NCBI RefSeq assembly: GCF_014897315.1
Contig: NZ_JABUYL010000028.1
Coordinates: 1-35,833 of the forward strand
Length of the DNA: 35,833 nt
Origin: Proteus sp. FME41
Lineage (GTDB): Bacteria > Pseudomonadota > Gammaproteobacteria > Enterobacterales > Enterobacteriaceae
Direction: 5' to 3'
Under the pieces are notes generated by a model. The model saw only the letters and a list, made by a program, of their open reading frames with translations, searched no databases and had not been told where the DNA came from. Position numbers and translations under genes: made by a program. Each line of letters begins with the position of its first letter. The stretch's first letter is position 1. Below are positions 33,463 through 35,833 of this stretch, one piece after another.

Positions 33463-35833
33463 ATGTCTGAAAATAAAAATAACCATGATGTTCTACGAGT
33501 TATTGCTGATGGTGATGAAAAAAAATACCCTCCATTCGAGTCGGTAAAAAAGCGTGTCAAAGATTGGGGCATGTTCACCAAAGCACATAATGACACAAAA
33601 AATATTGATGTCATTTCTATTGATTTCTTCGATCATGACGATGAACAGATTTCAATGGGAGAATATTCGAGAGAAGAGTATAACCAGCTACGTGAACAAA
33701 ATCCTTCGCTAAATTTCCCAGAATTAATTTCACTCACGACTTTTGATAACTCAACAGGATTTGTAACATCTAAAGCACTAGAAGATAGTAAAAGCGCTAC
33801 CATTAGTGGTACCGGAAATACATTAGGTGAGATCACTCATCAAGCTAAAGCATCGAGTGGCTCACCAGCTCAAGCAAACCCTATTGTAACCCCCGAAACA
33901 CCAACAGAAAAACACGTCTTTAAACGCCATTCATTATCGTTACTCAATGCAAAAGAAAGTGCTCAACTTCACCAATGGGCGAACCAAAAAAAAGCAGAGC
34001 TTAGTGCGGCTATTGATAATCCCAGTGAAGGTCTTTGGGGGGCTGGAAAACAATTTTATAATGATGGCGTAGATATCGCAGAACTCACCGCTTCAGCCTC
34101 AGCCTATTATTCTGCGATGACCTCAGCGAGAAACTCCATTATCGCCAAAACTTTTGGTTTAGATAATGTAGCTAAAAATCAAGCCAAACAAGTAACAGAA
34201 CATCTTGAAACTGCTAAAAATATTAATTTCAGCGAGGCAAAAACCACATTAAATACGGATGCAGAAAAAGGTGGTGCCTTTCTCTATGAAGCAGGAACGC
34301 TGTTAAGTGTCCCTGGGGCCGTAAAACACGGTGGTAAAACAGCAACATCAAAAGCAAATCAGATACGTAAAGAATTAGATAGCACTATTGGAAATGTTGA
34401 TACTGCTATAGCAAAAACAGCTTCAAAAGAAAAACCAATCACCAACGTAGATAATATCAAGCCAGACACCGCACCAATAAATAAAGCGCCAGAAAAACCA
34501 GTTGATCCTGTTGATAATGCAAAACCCTCCACCGAGGTTGCACCTAAACCCACAGAAAGTGCAAAACCAGACTCAGGTGCAACCATCAAAGAAAAGCCTG
34601 CAACAACGGATACGCCTAAAACAGAAACACCATCAACGAAAGTTAATGATGAAAAAAGCAATACCCAGAGCTCTGATACAGGGAAAAGCCAAGATAACCA
34701 AAAGAAAAATACTGAAGGTGATCCCGTTGATTTAGTGAGTGGGGACTTTATCCAGATTTGGCCTGTTATTTCGATCCCCGGCCTTTTACCTATTGAACTC
34801 AATAGGGCTTACTATTCTACCCAATCACCTAAAGGGCTTTTTGGCAGTAAATGGGGAGATAACTGGTCAATGTCATTAACACTGCATCATGGCAGTGTTG
34901 ATTTTCAAGATCCAGATGGCAACCATTATACCTTTTTGACTCCCTCTGACGAAGTGTGCTCACGTAACCAACGTGTTCCTCATTACTTACTGTTAGGTAA
35001 TAAAAAAACAGGATTGTGGATACGTGATAATCGCCATCAACGCCTTTATTACTTTGAAGCACAAACCGCAAAATCGTCACATTATCGGCTGATAAAAATC
35101 AGCAACCTACAAGGATTATCACTTCATTTCAGATATAACGATAAAGGACAATTAAACCAACTTATTCGTTATGATGGTTTTCAAATAAATCTACATTATC
35201 AATATGATAAGTTACAATTTATTGATTACACCTTCGATTCAAAAGTCCAACGTTTAGTCTCTTGTCAATACGATAAACAGGGCTATTTAAGTGAATGTGA
35301 TGCCTTTCAGCAAAACCACTTATTCCATACCTATACCGCCCAAGGTTGGATGACAAGTTGGCGCGATACTGACCAAACTGAATTAACGCTTGAATATGAT
35401 ACGCAAGGCCGTGTCATCAAAACCTATTCAGAAAGTGGTTATTGGTGTGATCGCTTTTTATATGACGATGCCTTAGCTATCAATACTTATATTGATAATG
35501 AAGGTGGTCAAACTCGCTATTATTACAATGAAAATCAGCAAGTTATTCGTGTACTCGATCCTTTAGGTCGAGAGACTCGAACACAGTGGCAAGATCATCG
35601 AAAAGTCAGTGAAACCAATGATCTTGGAGAAACTACAAAATATGTTTATCACGCTGATGGGCTTCTAGCACAAATCCATCTACCTGATGGCCGTAAAGTG
35701 GGTTATGAATATAATGACAATGGACAACTCACTTGCTATGTCTCCCCCTTTGGCGATAAATGGCAACTCACCTACGACGACAAAGGTAATTTAACCACAG
35801 TTACCGATCCGCAAGGTCGCCAACAAGCCTATG
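33463..35833 (+). CDS. Rhs-family T6SS effector, N-terminal part (runs off window)
   Basis: An open frame from ATG 33463 continues to the window end (790 codons, no stop). Residues 1-320 are an N-terminal region with helical, Ala-rich segments, and residues 325-415 are a Pro/Lys/Thr/Glu-rich linker. From about residue 419 the RHS cocoon domain starts with GDPVDLVSGDFIQIWP, the DUF6531 signature, followed by LNRAYYST. YD-type repeats follow, such as LEYDTQGRVIKTYSESGYW, RYYYNENQQVIRVLDPLGRE and LTYDDKGNLTTVTDPQGRQQ. Rhs proteins encase a C-terminal toxin, which lies beyond the window, so the toxic activity cannot be named. Gene order hcp-vgrG-DUF2169-PAAR-rhs resembles the idr self-recognition locus of P. 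mirabilis, whose IdrD is an Rhs nuclease; equivalence is not shown. Confidence 0.92.
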   Translation, partial: MSENKNNHDVLRVIADGDEKKYPPFESVKKRVKDWGMFTKAHNDTKNIDVISIDFFDHDDEQISMGEYSREEYNQLREQNPSLNFPELISLTTFDNSTGFVTSKALEDSKSATISGTGNTLGEITHQAKASSGSPAQANPIVTPETPTEKHVFKRHSLSLLNAKESAQLHQWANQKKAELSAAIDNPSEGLWGAGKQFYNDGVDIAELTASASAYYSAMTSARNSIIAKTFGLDNVAKNQAKQVTEHLETAKNINFSEAKTTLNTDAEKGGAFLYEAGTLLSVPGAVKHGGKTATSKANQIRKELDSTIGNVDTAIAKTASKEKPITNVDNIKPDTAPINKAPEKPVDPVDNAKPSTEVAPKPTESAKPDSGATIKEKPATTDTPKTETPSTKVNDEKSNTQSSDTGKSQDNQKKNTEGDPVDLVSGDFIQIWPVISIPGLLPIELNRAYYSTQSPKGLFGSKWGDNWSMSLTLHHGSVDFQDPDGNHYTFLTPSDEVCSRNQRVPHYLLLGNKKTGLWIRDNRHQRLYYFEAQTAKSSHYRLIKISNLQGLSLHFRYNDKGQLNQLIRYDGFQINLHYQYDKLQFIDYTFDSKVQRLVSCQYDKQGYLSECDAFQQNHLFHTYTAQGWMTSWRDTDQTELTLEYDTQGRVIKTYSESGYWCDRFLYDDALAINTYIDNEGGQTRYYYNENQQVIRVLDPLGRETRTQWQDHRKVSETNDLGETTKYVYHADGLLAQIHLPDGRKVGYEYNDNGQLTCYVSPFGDKWQLTYDDKGNLTTVTDPQGRQQAY

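Noticed and set aside
34359-34802. 147-residue minus-strand frame with hydrophobic stretches
   Set aside because: It is antisense to the Pro/Lys/Thr-rich linker of the Rhs gene, whose repetitive codons create an artificial Ser/Phe/Val-rich reading.
1-35833. CRISPR arrays, tRNA or rRNA genes, insertion sequences
   Set aside because: No spaced direct-repeat array, cloverleaf with CCA-type end, ribosomal RNA segment or transposase was seen on either strand.

Overview
The window looks like chromosomal DNA of a Proteus species, probably of the P. vulgaris group. The strongest marker is a 471-residue membrane L-amino acid deaminase (26760-28175, minus strand) that agrees from memory with the P. 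vulgaris enzyme almost throughout. AT-rich genes, an enterobacterial type VI secretion (T6SS) core and an Hcp-VgrG-Rhs effector operon of the kind described in Proteus fit this. No database search was possible, so all family calls come from motifs read by eye.

Layout. (1) 1-7069, plus strand: the 3' part of a T6SS structural operon, with the end of tssM, then tssA, tssF, tssG, tssJ, tssE and a membrane-anchored VasL/TagA-like protein. Overlapping or closely spaced genes suggest translational coupling. (2) 7225-23779: a large divergent carbohydrate locus. The leftward arm encodes a periplasmic (alpha/alpha)6-type glucanase related to the glucoamylase-like domain of GH144 and NdvB proteins, an OmpG-like porin and an autotransporter. 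The rightward arm encodes an ABC ATPase, a very large GH94 phosphorylase resembling 1,2-beta-oligoglucan phosphorylase, a LacI-family repressor, a sugar-binding protein, two permeases, an unrecognised membrane-anchored protein and a GH3 beta-glucosidase, and it ends at a strong terminator. LacI-type palindromes lie just downstream of both divergent promoters. (3) 24399-26745: a periplasmic ankyrin protein, an XRE regulator and a DUF2569 membrane protein separated by AT-rich intergenic DNA. (4) 26760-28175: the L-amino acid deaminase. (5) 29148-35833: an orphan T6SS effector operon, hcp - vgrG - DUF2169 adaptor - DUF4150 PAAR-like - Rhs. The Rhs gene runs off the window, so its toxin tip and immunity gene are not visible.

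How it works together. The most interesting reading of region 2 is a complete beta-1,2-glucan utilisation system: outer-membrane entry by the porin, periplasmic cleavage by the glucanase, ABC import of sophoro-oligosaccharides, then cytoplasmic phosphorolysis plus GH3 hydrolysis, all under an autoregulated LacI repressor. Beta-1,2-glucans in nature are chiefly the periplasmic osmoregulated glucans of Proteobacteria, so a locus placed between a T6SS core and a T6SS effector operon could let the cell feed on glucans released from killed rivals. That ecological link is inference. The enzyme families and the regulatory architecture are what the sequence supports.
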